From assembly GCA_947631855.1 (NCBI GenBank), contig CANRMX010000002.1, positions 60,143-124,142 on the forward strand: a DNA stretch of 64,000 nt, read 5' to 3'. Position numbers and translations under genes: made by a program. Source of the DNA: an uncultured Clostridia bacterium (lineage in GTDB: Bacteria > Bacillota > Clostridia > Oscillospirales > Acutalibacteraceae). The notes below the pieces were generated by a model that saw only the letters and a program-made list of their open reading frames with translations, searched no databases and was not told the DNA's origin. Below, in pieces: positions 47,536-55,922 of the stretch (the stretch's first letter is position 1; each line of letters begins with the position of its first letter).

Positions 47536-48492
47536 TTACGCCTTCTCGCCCAGCAGCGCCGCGCCGATGATACCCGCGTCGTTGCCCAGCTCGGCCCGGC
47601 AGATCACCGTCTTCTTGGAGGAATTCATGGCATACTGCTTGTGGGCCACGAACTCCCGCACGGGAGCCATCAGGGTCTCCCGCTCGTTGGAGATGCCGCC
47701 GCCGATGCACAGGGTATCGGGCTGGAAGATATTCACCATGTTCACGATGCCCTCGCTGAGGTAGTGAATGTATTCGTCCACGATCTCCTTGCCGATGGGG
47801 TCGCCCTGCCGCATGGCGTCAAAGGCGGTGCGGCCGTTGACCTTGCTGATATCGCCCTCCACGATGGTCCACAGGGGAGAATCCTTGGGGGCGTTCTCCA
47901 TGTGCTCCTTGGTGGTCTTGATGAGGCCCGTGGCGGAGGCATACGTCTCCCAGCAGCCGTTGCGGCCGCAGGTGCAGGGGCGTCCGTCCACCACGATGGT
48001 GGTGTGGCCCAGCTCGCCGCCGGAATAGTTGCTGCCGGAATAGATTTCCCCGTTGATGATGATGCCGCCGCCGACGCCCGTGCCCAGGGTGATGGCGATG
48101 GCGTTCTTCGCACCCTTGAGCGCGCCCGCCATGTATTCGCCGTAGGCCGCGGCGTTGGCGTCGTTCTCGATGATCACCCGCTTGCCTTCCAGCCGGTCGG
48201 AGAGCATCTGCACCATGGGGGTGTTGAAGAAGGGCAGATTGTTGGCGAATTCGATCACGCCGGTCTCCTGATTCACCGCGCCGGGAGAGCCCACGCCGAT
48301 ATAGGGCACGTCGGCCAGGGTGAGGCCGGCCTTTTTCAGCGCCTCGCGGGCGGCGGAGGCCATGGCGTCGGCCACCTGCTCGGCGGTCTCGGTCTGGGTG
48401 GGCTGACTGTGCTTAGCCACGATCTGATAGTTCTCGTCAACGATACCCACCGCAATGTTGGTGCCGCCGAGGTCGATCCCAAGGTATTTCAT
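47536..48492 (-). CDS. ROK family glucokinase
   Basis: MKYLGIDLGGTNIAVGIVD, GTGVGGGIIINGEIYSG, GELGHTTIVVDGRPCTCGRNGCWETYAS. Confidence 0.94.
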   Translation of the reverse strand: MKYLGIDLGGTNIAVGIVDENYQIVAKHSQPTQTETAEQVADAMASAAREALKKAGLTLADVPYIGVGSPGAVNQETGVIEFANNLPFFNTPMVQMLSDRLEGKRVIIENDANAAAYGEYMAGALKGAKNAIAITLGTGVGGGIIINGEIYSGSNYSGGELGHTTIVVDGRPCTCGRNGCWETYASATGLIKTTKEHMENAPKDSPLWTIVEGDISKVNGRTAFDAMRQGDPIGKEIVDEYIHYLSEGIVNMVNIFQPDTLCIGGGISNERETLMAPVREFVAHKQYAMNSSKKTVICRAELGNDAGIIGAALLGEKA

Positions 48493-48622
48493 AGTAACTG
48501 CTCCTTTACAAAAGAGTTTTGCCGGGTTGTCCCGTCCTGTATCTCTAGTATACTATATCTGCCATGAAAAAGTAAATGTCTGGGCGCAAATTTTTATGGA
48601 TTTTTTTCTTTTCCCCCGGCTC

Positions 48623-48651
48623 TTGATTTTGTCCACCGCCTGTGGTATCAT
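48623..48651 (+). promoter_or_regulatory. Sigma-A-type promoter of tRNA-Leu
   Basis: TTGATT - 17 nt - TATCAT, 15 nt upstream of the tRNA. Confidence 0.7.
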
Positions 48652-48665
48652 AAATAAGATGATGC

Positions 48666-48752
48666 GCCGCTATGGCGGAATTGGCAGACGCAAGGGACTT
48701 AAAATCCCTCGGTGGCAACACCGTACCGGTTCGACCCCGGTTAGCGGCACCA
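48666..48752 (+). tRNA. tRNA-Leu (anticodon TAA), CCA encoded
   Basis: GCCGCTA/TAGCGGC acceptor, AGGGACTTAAAATCCCT anticodon arm, long variable arm, GGTTCGACCCC-type T-arm, terminal CCA. Confidence 0.96.
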
Positions 48753-48808
48753 ACACCCTGCAAGGGCCTTTTGGCCCTTGTGGGGTGTTTGCTAACTGGG
48801 GTCGAACC
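48728..48808. repeat. Long imperfect inverted repeat spanning the tRNA-Leu 3' end and its trailer
   Basis: 48728-48745 GGTTCGACCCCGGTTAGC pairs with 48791-48808 GCTAACTGGGGTCGAACC (17 WC + 1 GU); 48752-48768 pairs with 48773-48789 (17 bp incl. GU), TTTT loop. Confidence 0.88.
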
Positions 48809-48826
48809 CTTGGATCTGAGCGTGAA

Positions 48827-48852
48827 GAAAACGTGCCAGCGGCACGTTTTTT
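48827..48852 (+). terminator. Candidate rho-independent terminator downstream of tRNA-Leu
   Basis: AAAACGTGCC-AGC-GGCACGTTTTTT. Confidence 0.8.
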
Positions 48853-48876
48853 AGCGAAGAGTGGCGAGACCGGGAC

Positions 48877-49495
48877 CGCACCGCAGGTGCGGTGCGTCGA
48901 GCCAGCAAGACGCGAAGCGGCTTGTCGACCCCGGTTAGCGGCACCACGTCGCGGCGAGCCCTTGTGGCTCGCCGCGATTTGTTGTCTCAAATCGCGGCTT
49001 CGCTTATCGGGCTGCCGCTCCTCTCCCCAAAAGGTCTTACGACCTTTCGGGGGCCCCGGCGTCCGCTGCGCCTCCGGTTGAAACTTTTCATCGCAGATGA
49101 AAAGTTCCGCCCTCTGGCTTGCTCCCGCTTTTTTTGCCGATTTTTGGAAGGTAATAACGAATAGTGAATAGTGAAGAGGTGTGGGGTCCCCTTCGGGGAC
49201 CATTGGAATAACAAAGGGCACAAAAGGCTTACAGATATTTCTTGCAAAAAGTAGCATTTATAATCTGTCCCTTCGGCGGACATGCGCCGACGAAGGGACC
49301 CCTTAAGAGAAAACCGGCGAAGGCGGTGTCCGAAGGGCGCAAGCCAAGCCGGTTTTCGACGAAAAGGGGGAATCGGGGGAAAAAGCACGGAGCAAGGCGA
49401 GCTCAGCGAGCCGCAGCGATCGTGTTTGTCCCTCGAAAGCGTGGCGACGCAGTCGCCACGCGAAAATATCCCCCAGCATCGCCGGGGGATATTCC
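48877..49495. repeat. Intergenic mosaic of short perfect hairpins
   Basis: CGCACCGC-AGGT-GCGGTGCG (48877); TCGCGGCGAGCC-CTTGT-GGCTCGCCGCGA (48949); AAAGGTC-TTAC-GACCTTT; AACTTTTCATC-GCA-GATGAAAAGTT; GGTCCCC-TTC-GGGGACC; CGTGGCGAC-GCA-GTCGCCACG; AATATCCCCC-n9-GGGGGATATT. Confidence 0.85.
48925..48946 (+). repeat. Exact 22-nt direct duplicate of the tRNA-Leu 3' end
   Basis: TCGACCCCGGTTAGCGGCACCA, identical to 48731-48752 including CCA. Confidence 0.92.
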
Positions 49496-49512
49496 TTGCT
49501 CTATGCAGTTGT

Positions 49513-50286
49513 CTACTTCTGCCAGTTTGCCGCGATGATGTCCTTGAGGGACACGTTGGGGTTGCGGTACCGGGCGTTGGGGTTGGGCTCCTTTACCGTG
49601 GCGAACTGGATCGCCTTGGTGGGGCACGCCTGGATACACGCCATGCAGTGGGCGCAGTTGGTGTAGTCGTGGACGGCCCGCTTCTCCTCGATGCGCACGC
49701 AGCCTGTGGGACACACCCGGGTGCAGGTGCCGCAGCCGATGCAGGCTTCCGTCACCTTGTACAGCGGGAAGGCGTACATGGGCCCTTCCTTCTTGCGCAT
49801 GTCGAAGAATGCGTTGCTGAAATCCACCTCGAACTGCTCGGCGGGCTGGATATACTGCTTCCGCCCGTCGATGTCCGCCTTGATGGCCGCTAAATGCTCG
49901 TCCACCTTTTTCTCGGCGTCGATGCTGGCCTGCTGCTCCATGTCGAACACGATGATGGCGTTATCGAACATGATGACGGTGTTGATGTAATCCGCCTTTT
50001 TACCAATGGAATCCAAGAACGCCTCTACCCGTTTGGCCACCGCGCCGCTGTGGCAGCCGAAGGTGACCACGATGTAAAAATAGTCCGTCTCAAATTCCGA
50101 GCCCCGGATGAAATCCTTCACCAGATCGGGGATGTCGAATTCAAACAATGGGCAGACGATGCCGATCTTCTCCGCCTTGTAATGGCGGTTTTGCTTGCGC
50201 ATCTCCTGAGGGATGCTAACAAGCTCCTCGTCAAAGTGCCTTGCGGCGTACAGGCTGTTGCCAGTGGCCGTGAAGAAAAAAGTCAT
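49513..50286 (-). CDS. EFR1-like flavodoxin/4Fe-4S ferredoxin protein
   Basis: FFFTATGNSLYAAR flavodoxin-like start; CIGCGTCTRVCPTGCV and CAHCMACIQACPTKAI. Confidence 0.92.
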   Translation of the reverse strand: MTFFFTATGNSLYAARHFDEELVSIPQEMRKQNRHYKAEKIGIVCPLFEFDIPDLVKDFIRGSEFETDYFYIVVTFGCHSGAVAKRVEAFLDSIGKKADYINTVIMFDNAIIVFDMEQQASIDAEKKVDEHLAAIKADIDGRKQYIQPAEQFEVDFSNAFFDMRKKEGPMYAFPLYKVTEACIGCGTCTRVCPTGCVRIEEKRAVHDYTNCAHCMACIQACPTKAIQFATVKEPNPNARYRNPNVSLKDIIAANWQK

Positions 50287-50330
50287 GGAACAAATTCTTT
50301 CCTTTCAGTGTAATTCTAGGTGATCTTCCA

Positions 50331-51302
50331 TCATACCCAGCGGGCGCTGGTCATCTTGTCCTCAAAGGTGATGGAGCGCTTGAGCACGTCGATGGCCTTC
50401 ACCAGGCCCTCGTTCTTGCTCATCAGGCTGTCCTCATGCTCGATGGACAGCACATAGTCGTAGCCCACCAGGCGCAGCTGGGAGACGAAATCCTTCCAGA
50501 ACAGCTCATCGTGGCCGTAGCCGATGCTGCGGAAGATCCAGGAACGGTGGATCTCGTCGGTATAGGGACGGGTATCCAGATTGCCGTCGATAGGAGAATT
50601 GAAGGGATCGATCTTGGTATCCTTGGCATGGACGTGGAAGATGGCCTCGCCGCCCAGCTCGCGGATGACCTTGAGGGGATCCATCCCCTGCCAGATCAGG
50701 TGGCTTGGGTCGAGGTTGGCGCCGATCTCCGGGCCGACAGCGGCGCGGATCTTCTTCATGGTGTAGGTGTTGTACACGCAGAAGCCCTGGTGCATCTCAA
50801 AGGCGATCTTGTTCACGCCGTGGGCCTTGGCGAATTCCACGAAGTTCTTCCAGTAGGGGATCAGCTTTTCGTTCCACTGCCACTCCAGCACCTCCTGGAA
50901 CTCGTTGGGCCATGCGCACACCACCCAGTTGGGGTTCTTGGATTCTTCGCAGTCGCCGGGGCAGCCGGAGAAGGTGTTGATCTGATGGATGCCCAGCTTT
51001 TCGGCCATGAGCACCGCATCGTGGAGGTCGTCGTCAAACATCTTGGCGATCTCCTTGTTGGGATGGATGGGGTTGCCGTGGCAGCTGAGGGCGCTGATCT
51101 CCAGGCCGGATTCCGCGATAGTGTCCACGAATTCCTTGAACTTGGCCTCGTCGTGGAGCAGCACCGTGGGGTCGCAGTGATCCTTGCCGGGATAGCCGCC
51201 GCAGCCGATCTCCACCATCTGCGCGCCCAGGGATTTGAAATAGGCAAGGGCTTCCTTCAGCGGGACCTCGCCGATGACGTTGGTAAGTACGCCGAGCTTC
51301 AT
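50331..51302 (-). CDS. Sugar phosphate isomerase/epimerase (xylose isomerase-like TIM barrel)
   Basis: MKLGVLTNVIGEVPLKEALAYFKSLGAQMVEIGCGGYPG...GANLDPSHLIWQGMDP...FHVHAKDTK...LSIEHED. Confidence 0.92.
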   Translation of the reverse strand: MKLGVLTNVIGEVPLKEALAYFKSLGAQMVEIGCGGYPGKDHCDPTVLLHDEAKFKEFVDTIAESGLEISALSCHGNPIHPNKEIAKMFDDDLHDAVLMAEKLGIHQINTFSGCPGDCEESKNPNWVVCAWPNEFQEVLEWQWNEKLIPYWKNFVEFAKAHGVNKIAFEMHQGFCVYNTYTMKKIRAAVGPEIGANLDPSHLIWQGMDPLKVIRELGGEAIFHVHAKDTKIDPFNSPIDGNLDTRPYTDEIHRSWIFRSIGYGHDELFWKDFVSQLRLVGYDYVLSIEHEDSLMSKNEGLVKAIDVLKRSITFEDKMTSARWV

Positions 51303-51471
51303 AAAAACACTCCTTTGTTTTGTTTGGGCGTTTGGGCACCGCGGAAAAAGCCAAATCAAGTCGGCCAAAAAATCCGTTGTCACCCAAAACTCTTTGTCTA
51401 CATTATATAGAACAGCGGGCAAAAAAGCAATCCCACCCGGAAAAAAAGTTTCCCTTTTTTGGTTTTTGCGG

Positions 51472-51500
51472 TTGCCTTTTCCAAATCTGCCCGCTATACT
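51472..51500 (+). promoter_or_regulatory. Sigma-A-type promoter of the MFS gene
   Basis: TTGCCT - 17 nt - TATACT. Confidence 0.68.
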
Positions 51501-51538
51501 GTATCGTTGGGAACTGAATTCACAGGGAGGAGTACGCC

Positions 51539-52747
51539 ATGCGCAGCGCGCCCAATTACAAAAGCACCCGGCTGGCCTGTTACCGGGGATACATCGTGCA
51601 GGGGATCGTGAACAATTTGAGCCCCCTGTTTTTCGTGATCTTCCAGCGGGAGTTCCACATCTCCTACGGCATGATCTCCTCGCTGATCCTCTTCAATTTC
51701 GTCACCCAGATCGTGGTGGACACCCTCTGCGTCAACCTGGCCGACCGCATCGGCTACCGCACGGTCTCCATCGCCGCCCACGTCTTCAGCTTTGTGGGCC
51801 TGATCTCCCTGGGCGTCCTGCCCCGCATCTTCCCCATCCCGTTCCTGGGGCTGGCGCTGGCCACCATCCTCTGCGCCATCGGCGGCGGGATCATCGAGGT
51901 GGTAATCAGCCCCATCATCGATTCCCTCCCCAGCGACGACAAGGCCTCCGGCATGAGCCTGCTCCACTCCTTCTATTGCTGGGGCCAGGTGGGCGTGGTG
52001 CTGATCACCACCCTGCTGGTGCGGCTCATCGGCGAATCCCTCTGGTGGGTGCTGCCGCTGCTGTGGGCTCTCCTCCCCGCCTATAACGGTTTCAAATTTG
52101 CCCATGTGCCCCTGCGGCCCACCGTCCCCGCCGAGGAGAAAACGCCCCTACGCAGCCTGTGGCGTTCCGGCGTCTTTGTGCTGGCCATGGTGATGATGCT
52201 CTGCGCCGGCGCCTCCGAGCTCTCCATGAGCCAGTGGAGCTCCCTTTTCGCCGAGAAAGCCCTGGGCGTGCCCAAGGTGCTGGGCGATCTGCTGGGGCCG
52301 TGCCTGTTCGCGGTGTTCATGGGCATCGGGCGCACCGTCTACGGCGTGTGGGGCGACCGGCTGGATCTCCACAAGGCGCTGCTGGGCACCTCCTGCCTCT
52401 GCGTCCTGTGCTATGCGGGCGCGGCGGCCTTCACGCTGCCCATCCTCTCCCTGCTGTGCTGCTCCCTCTGCGGGTTCTCCATCAGCCTGATGTGGCCCGG
52501 CGTTTTGAGCCGCACCTCGGCGGCCTTCCCCAAAGGCGGCACCTCCATGTTCGGGGTGCTGGCGGTGTGCGGAGATATCGGCTGTTCGGCGGGCCCGGCC
52601 ATCACCGGGGCTGTCAGCGACCTGATGACCCGCTCCGGGCTGTCGGACCAGATCGGTCTCAGGGCCGGGCTGCTGTGCGCGGTGGTCTTCCCCGTCTGTA
52701 TGATCCTCGCCCTGCTGGCCTTTGAGCGCCTCCAGAAGCGGGCGTAG
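51539..52747 (+). CDS. MFS transporter
   Basis: About 12 hydrophobic segments; NLADRIGYRTV loop motif; AGGGAGGAG RBS. Confidence 0.9.
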   Translation: MRSAPNYKSTRLACYRGYIVQGIVNNLSPLFFVIFQREFHISYGMISSLILFNFVTQIVVDTLCVNLADRIGYRTVSIAAHVFSFVGLISLGVLPRIFPIPFLGLALATILCAIGGGIIEVVISPIIDSLPSDDKASGMSLLHSFYCWGQVGVVLITTLLVRLIGESLWWVLPLLWALLPAYNGFKFAHVPLRPTVPAEEKTPLRSLWRSGVFVLAMVMMLCAGASELSMSQWSSLFAEKALGVPKVLGDLLGPCLFAVFMGIGRTVYGVWGDRLDLHKALLGTSCLCVLCYAGAAAFTLPILSLLCCSLCGFSISLMWPGVLSRTSAAFPKGGTSMFGVLAVCGDIGCSAGPAITGAVSDLMTRSGLSDQIGLRAGLLCAVVFPVCMILALLAFERLQKRA

Positions 52748-52770
52748 CGCGATCCAAAAGAATACACCGG

Positions 52771-52799
52771 GCGGCGTGACGACCATCACGCCGCTTTTT
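52771..52799 (+). terminator. Rho-independent terminator after the MFS gene
   Basis: GCGGCGTGA-CGACCA-TCACGCCGCTTTTT. Confidence 0.9.
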
Positions 52800-52819
52800 C
52801 GTTGGAGCTTCCCTCCCGG

Positions 52820-52849
52820 TTGACACCGCCGCCCCGGCCGTGGTACAAT
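52820..52849 (+). promoter_or_regulatory. Sigma-A-type promoter
   Basis: TTGACA - 18 nt - TACAAT upstream of the GAF gene. Confidence 0.7.
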
Positions 52850-52873
52850 CAAAAAAACAAAGGAGGCCGGAAC

Positions 52874-53326
52874 ATGACGGAAAAATACGCGTTCGCCGCC
52901 GCCCAGGCCAGGGCGCTGGTGGAGGGCACTCCCGAGGACGTGCCCAATATGGCCAATCTCGCCGCGCTGGTGTGGCAGACCATGGACCGCATCAACTGGG
53001 CGGGCTTCTACACGGTCACCCCTCAGGGCGATCTGCTGCTGGGGCCCTTTCAGGGCAAGCCCGCCTGCATCCGCATCCCCTACGGCAAGGGCGTGTGCGG
53101 TACGGCCCTGGCCCGGCAGGAGGCCCTGGTGGTGCCGGACGTCCACGCCTTTCCCGGGCACATCGCCTGCGACAGCGCCAGCCGTTCGGAGACGGTAGCG
53201 CCTGTGGTGCGGGATGGGAAAGTTATCGCCGTGCTGGATGTGGACAGCCCCGAGCCCGACCGCTTCGGCCCCGAGGATGTGGAATTTCTCCAGGCGGTGG
53301 CGGAGATTTTGGCCCAGCATCCGTGA
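52874..53326 (+). CDS. msrC: GAF domain protein, free methionine-(R)-sulfoxide reductase-like
   Basis: INWAGFYTV...LLLGPFQGKPACIRIPYGKGVCGTA...VPDVHAFPGHIACDSASRSETVAPV...AVLDVDSPEPDRF; conserved Cys residues. Confidence 0.88.
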   Translation: MTEKYAFAAAQARALVEGTPEDVPNMANLAALVWQTMDRINWAGFYTVTPQGDLLLGPFQGKPACIRIPYGKGVCGTALARQEALVVPDVHAFPGHIACDSASRSETVAPVVRDGKVIAVLDVDSPEPDRFGPEDVEFLQAVAEILAQHP

Positions 53327-53359
53327 CGGCCCCACAAATTCCAAAAAGGAGGAACGACC

Positions 53360-55717
53360 ATGGCTTTTGATTTTGCTCAGCTGCCCCTTTCCGGGTGGAT
53401 CTGGACCGGCGAGGAGGCAGCCCATCTCCATCCCGATCCGGAGATCGTCTGGTTCCGCAGGGAGCTGGATCTGCCGGAAGCGCCCAAAAGCGTCCGGGTG
53501 CGGCTCTCGGCGGATTCCCGCTACAAATTTTATGTAAACGGCAAGCTGCTGTCCGTGGGCCCCGAAAAGGGCGACCGCCAGGTGTGGTTCTATGACACGG
53601 CGGAATTGGCCCCCGCCCTCACCGCCGGAAAGAACGTGCTTTCCGCCATCGTGCTGCGGTACCCCCTCACCCACGCCAAGGGCAATCACAGCGTGTGGCG
53701 CACCGAGGTGCCGGGCTTCTATCTCAAGGGGACCATCACCCGCGCCGACGGCACGGAAGAAGCCCTGCTGGCCGATGGCAGCTGGCGGTTCCGCAAGGCG
53801 GAGCAGGTGCAGATTCTCTCGGAAAATCCCTACTTTGCGCCGCTGCATAATCTGGAAAACGCCGCCGGCGCGGAGTGGGCGGCCGGCTGGCAGCTGCCCG
53901 GCTACGACGATTCCGCTTGGCAGACGGCCGCGCCCTATGTGGAATTCGCGGTGCCCAAGGCGGTGAGCCCCGGCAATCTGCTGCCCCGGCCCATCCCGGC
54001 CCTCTATCAGACGGAGAAGCGCTTTACCGCCGTCACCGTGGTGCGGGAATCCGCCCTGCCGGACGCCACCGCCCGGTGGGACGATCTGCTGCGGGCAGAC
54101 GCGCCCCTCACCGTGCCCGCCCACAGCCGGGAGGTGGTGGAGATCACCGCCGGGGAACTGACCACCGGCTACCTCCAACTGGCTTTCACCGGCGGCGCGG
54201 GAGCCTCGGTGCGCATCCTCTGCTCCGAAAGCTACGCCCAGCCGCCGGTCCAAAACGACATCGACCCCTTTGCGCTGCCCCAGCCCGTCAAGAAAGACCG
54301 CACCGATTCCCAGCACGGCCAGCTGTACGGCTACGCCGATACCTACGCCCCGGCGGGCTATGGCCAGCCCGGCGCGGAGGAAGTGTACGAGCCCTTCTGG
54401 TTCCGGGCTTTCCGGTTCCTGCGGGTGGAGATCGACACCGCAGACCAGCCCCTGACTCTTGCCCGGCTCACCTACCGGGAGACCGGCTATCCGCTGGAGG
54501 CCCGCACCCACGGGAAGACCTCGGACGAATCCCTGGACGCGGTGTGGGACATGAGCCTGCGCACCCTGCGCCGGTGCATGCACGAGACCTATGAGGACTG
54601 CCCCTTCTACGAGCAGCTGCAATATATCATGGATTCCCGCTCCCAGATGCTCTACACCTATCAGGTTGCGGCAGACGACCGGCTGGCCCGGAAGTGCATG
54701 GATGATTTCCAGCGTTCCGCCCGGTACGACGGCCTGCTCAATTGCAGCTATCCCTCCTACGGTCCCAATGTGATCCCGGGCTTCTCCATCTACTACATCC
54801 TCATGCTCCACGACCACATGCTGTATTTCGGCGACCGGGAACTGCTGCGCAGGCACCTGCCCACCGTGGACGGCATTTTGGAGTTCTTCCGGCGCAACCT
54901 GAACGCCCAGGGATTGGTGGGCAAAGTGGGCGGCCACAATGGCCGGGCCCGGTACTGGTCTTTCATCGACTGGGTGCAGGAATGGGACACCGGCGTGCCC
55001 AACGCCACCAACGCCGGGCCTATCACCATGGAGACGCTGCTGTATATCTACGGCCTGCAGCACGCGGCGGAGCTGTGCGATTTCCTGGGCCGCCGCGACA
55101 CCGCCTCGGAATATCGGGAGCGGGCGCAGGCAGCCCAGCAGGCGGTGAACGCCCACTGCATCGGCAAAGACGGGCTCTATCAGGACGGCCCCGGCTTTGA
55201 GGAATACAGCGAGCACTGCCAGGTCTTCGCCGTGCTCACCGACACCTGTTCGCCCACGGAGGGCCGCAGGCTGATGGAGTCGATCACCGACCACTACACG
55301 GGGCACGGGATCGCCTATCCCCGGTGCTCGGTGGCCATGGCCTACTACCTTTTCCGGGCGCTGGAAAAGACCGGCCTCTATGCCCGCACCGAAAGGCTGT
55401 GGGACGTGTGGCGGGAGATGGTGGCCAATCACCTGACCACCTGCGTGGAGAACGACACCGACGGGCGCAGCGATTGCCACGCCTGGGGCGCGCTGCTGCT
55501 CTATGAGCTGCCCGCAGTGATGCTGGGCGTGCGCCCGGGAGCCCCGGGATACGGGGAGATTCGGGTGGAGCCCCAGCCCGGGTATCTCACCCACGCCGAA
55601 GGGGAAGTGTGCACCCCAAAGGGCACGGTGCGGGTGCGCTGGGCCCTGGGCCCCGACGGCAAGCCGGAAACGGAATGGACTTTGCTGGAGGAGCAGGAGA
55701 ATCCAAAGGCAACGTGA
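53360..55717 (+). CDS. Alpha-L-rhamnosidase-like glycoside hydrolase (GH78-like)
   Basis: WIWTGEEAAHLHPDPEIVWFRRELDLPEAPKSVRVRLSADSRYKFYVNG; six-hairpin region MHETYEDCPFYEQLQYIMDSRSQ. Confidence 0.87.
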   Translation: MAFDFAQLPLSGWIWTGEEAAHLHPDPEIVWFRRELDLPEAPKSVRVRLSADSRYKFYVNGKLLSVGPEKGDRQVWFYDTAELAPALTAGKNVLSAIVLRYPLTHAKGNHSVWRTEVPGFYLKGTITRADGTEEALLADGSWRFRKAEQVQILSENPYFAPLHNLENAAGAEWAAGWQLPGYDDSAWQTAAPYVEFAVPKAVSPGNLLPRPIPALYQTEKRFTAVTVVRESALPDATARWDDLLRADAPLTVPAHSREVVEITAGELTTGYLQLAFTGGAGASVRILCSESYAQPPVQNDIDPFALPQPVKKDRTDSQHGQLYGYADTYAPAGYGQPGAEEVYEPFWFRAFRFLRVEIDTADQPLTLARLTYRETGYPLEARTHGKTSDESLDAVWDMSLRTLRRCMHETYEDCPFYEQLQYIMDSRSQMLYTYQVAADDRLARKCMDDFQRSARYDGLLNCSYPSYGPNVIPGFSIYYILMLHDHMLYFGDRELLRRHLPTVDGILEFFRRNLNAQGLVGKVGGHNGRARYWSFIDWVQEWDTGVPNATNAGPITMETLLYIYGLQHAAELCDFLGRRDTASEYRERAQAAQQAVNAHCIGKDGLYQDGPGFEEYSEHCQVFAVLTDTCSPTEGRRLMESITDHYTGHGIAYPRCSVAMAYYLFRALEKTGLYARTERLWDVWREMVANHLTTCVENDTDGRSDCHAWGALLLYELPAVMLGVRPGAPGYGEIRVEPQPGYLTHAEGEVCTPKGTVRVRWALGPDGKPETEWTLLEEQENPKAT

Positions 55718-55726
55718 TTGGCCGCT

Positions 55727-55751
55727 TTTTGATTCTCTCAAAGAATCAAAA
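55727..55751. repeat. Palindromic element TTTTGATTCT-CTCAA-AGAATCAAAA
   Basis: 10-bp perfect arms; followed by GTAAAGTCTTCTTTAC. Confidence 0.7.
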
Positions 55752-55854
55752 GGGGTAAAAACCGTAAAGTCTTCTTTACATTTGGGTGTGAGAAACCGTA
55801 AAAAAGTGGGGTTTTTCTGTAAGAAACCGGACGGAAAAAAAGCGCCTTGAGACG

Positions 55855-55885
55855 AAAAAAGCGGCAGCAAATGCTGTCGCTTTTT
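55855..55885. terminator. Bidirectional terminator between the convergent rhamnosidase and ileS genes
   Basis: AAAAAAGCGGCAGCAAATGCTGTCGCTTTTT. Confidence 0.87.
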
Positions 55886-55922
55886 GCATATTCTGCTTTT
55901 CGTGTGTGGAAAGTTTTGGGAT

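Noticed and set aside
48731-48946. Active integrative element at tRNA-Leu
   Set aside because: No integrase, excisionase or cargo; only ~170 bp between the duplicated tRNA ends. Kept as a possible scar only.
48670-49388. ORFs overlapping tRNA-Leu and the hairpin region (e.g. ...LVPLTGVEPVRCCHRGILSPLRLPIPP)
   Set aside because: The translation is the antisense of tRNA-Leu and of palindromic repeats, a familiar false-positive pattern. The LTGVEP string appears on both strands because of the inverted repeat.
48753-49512. CRISPR array
   Set aside because: The repeats are inverted, differ from one another and are not regularly spaced; no cas genes nearby.
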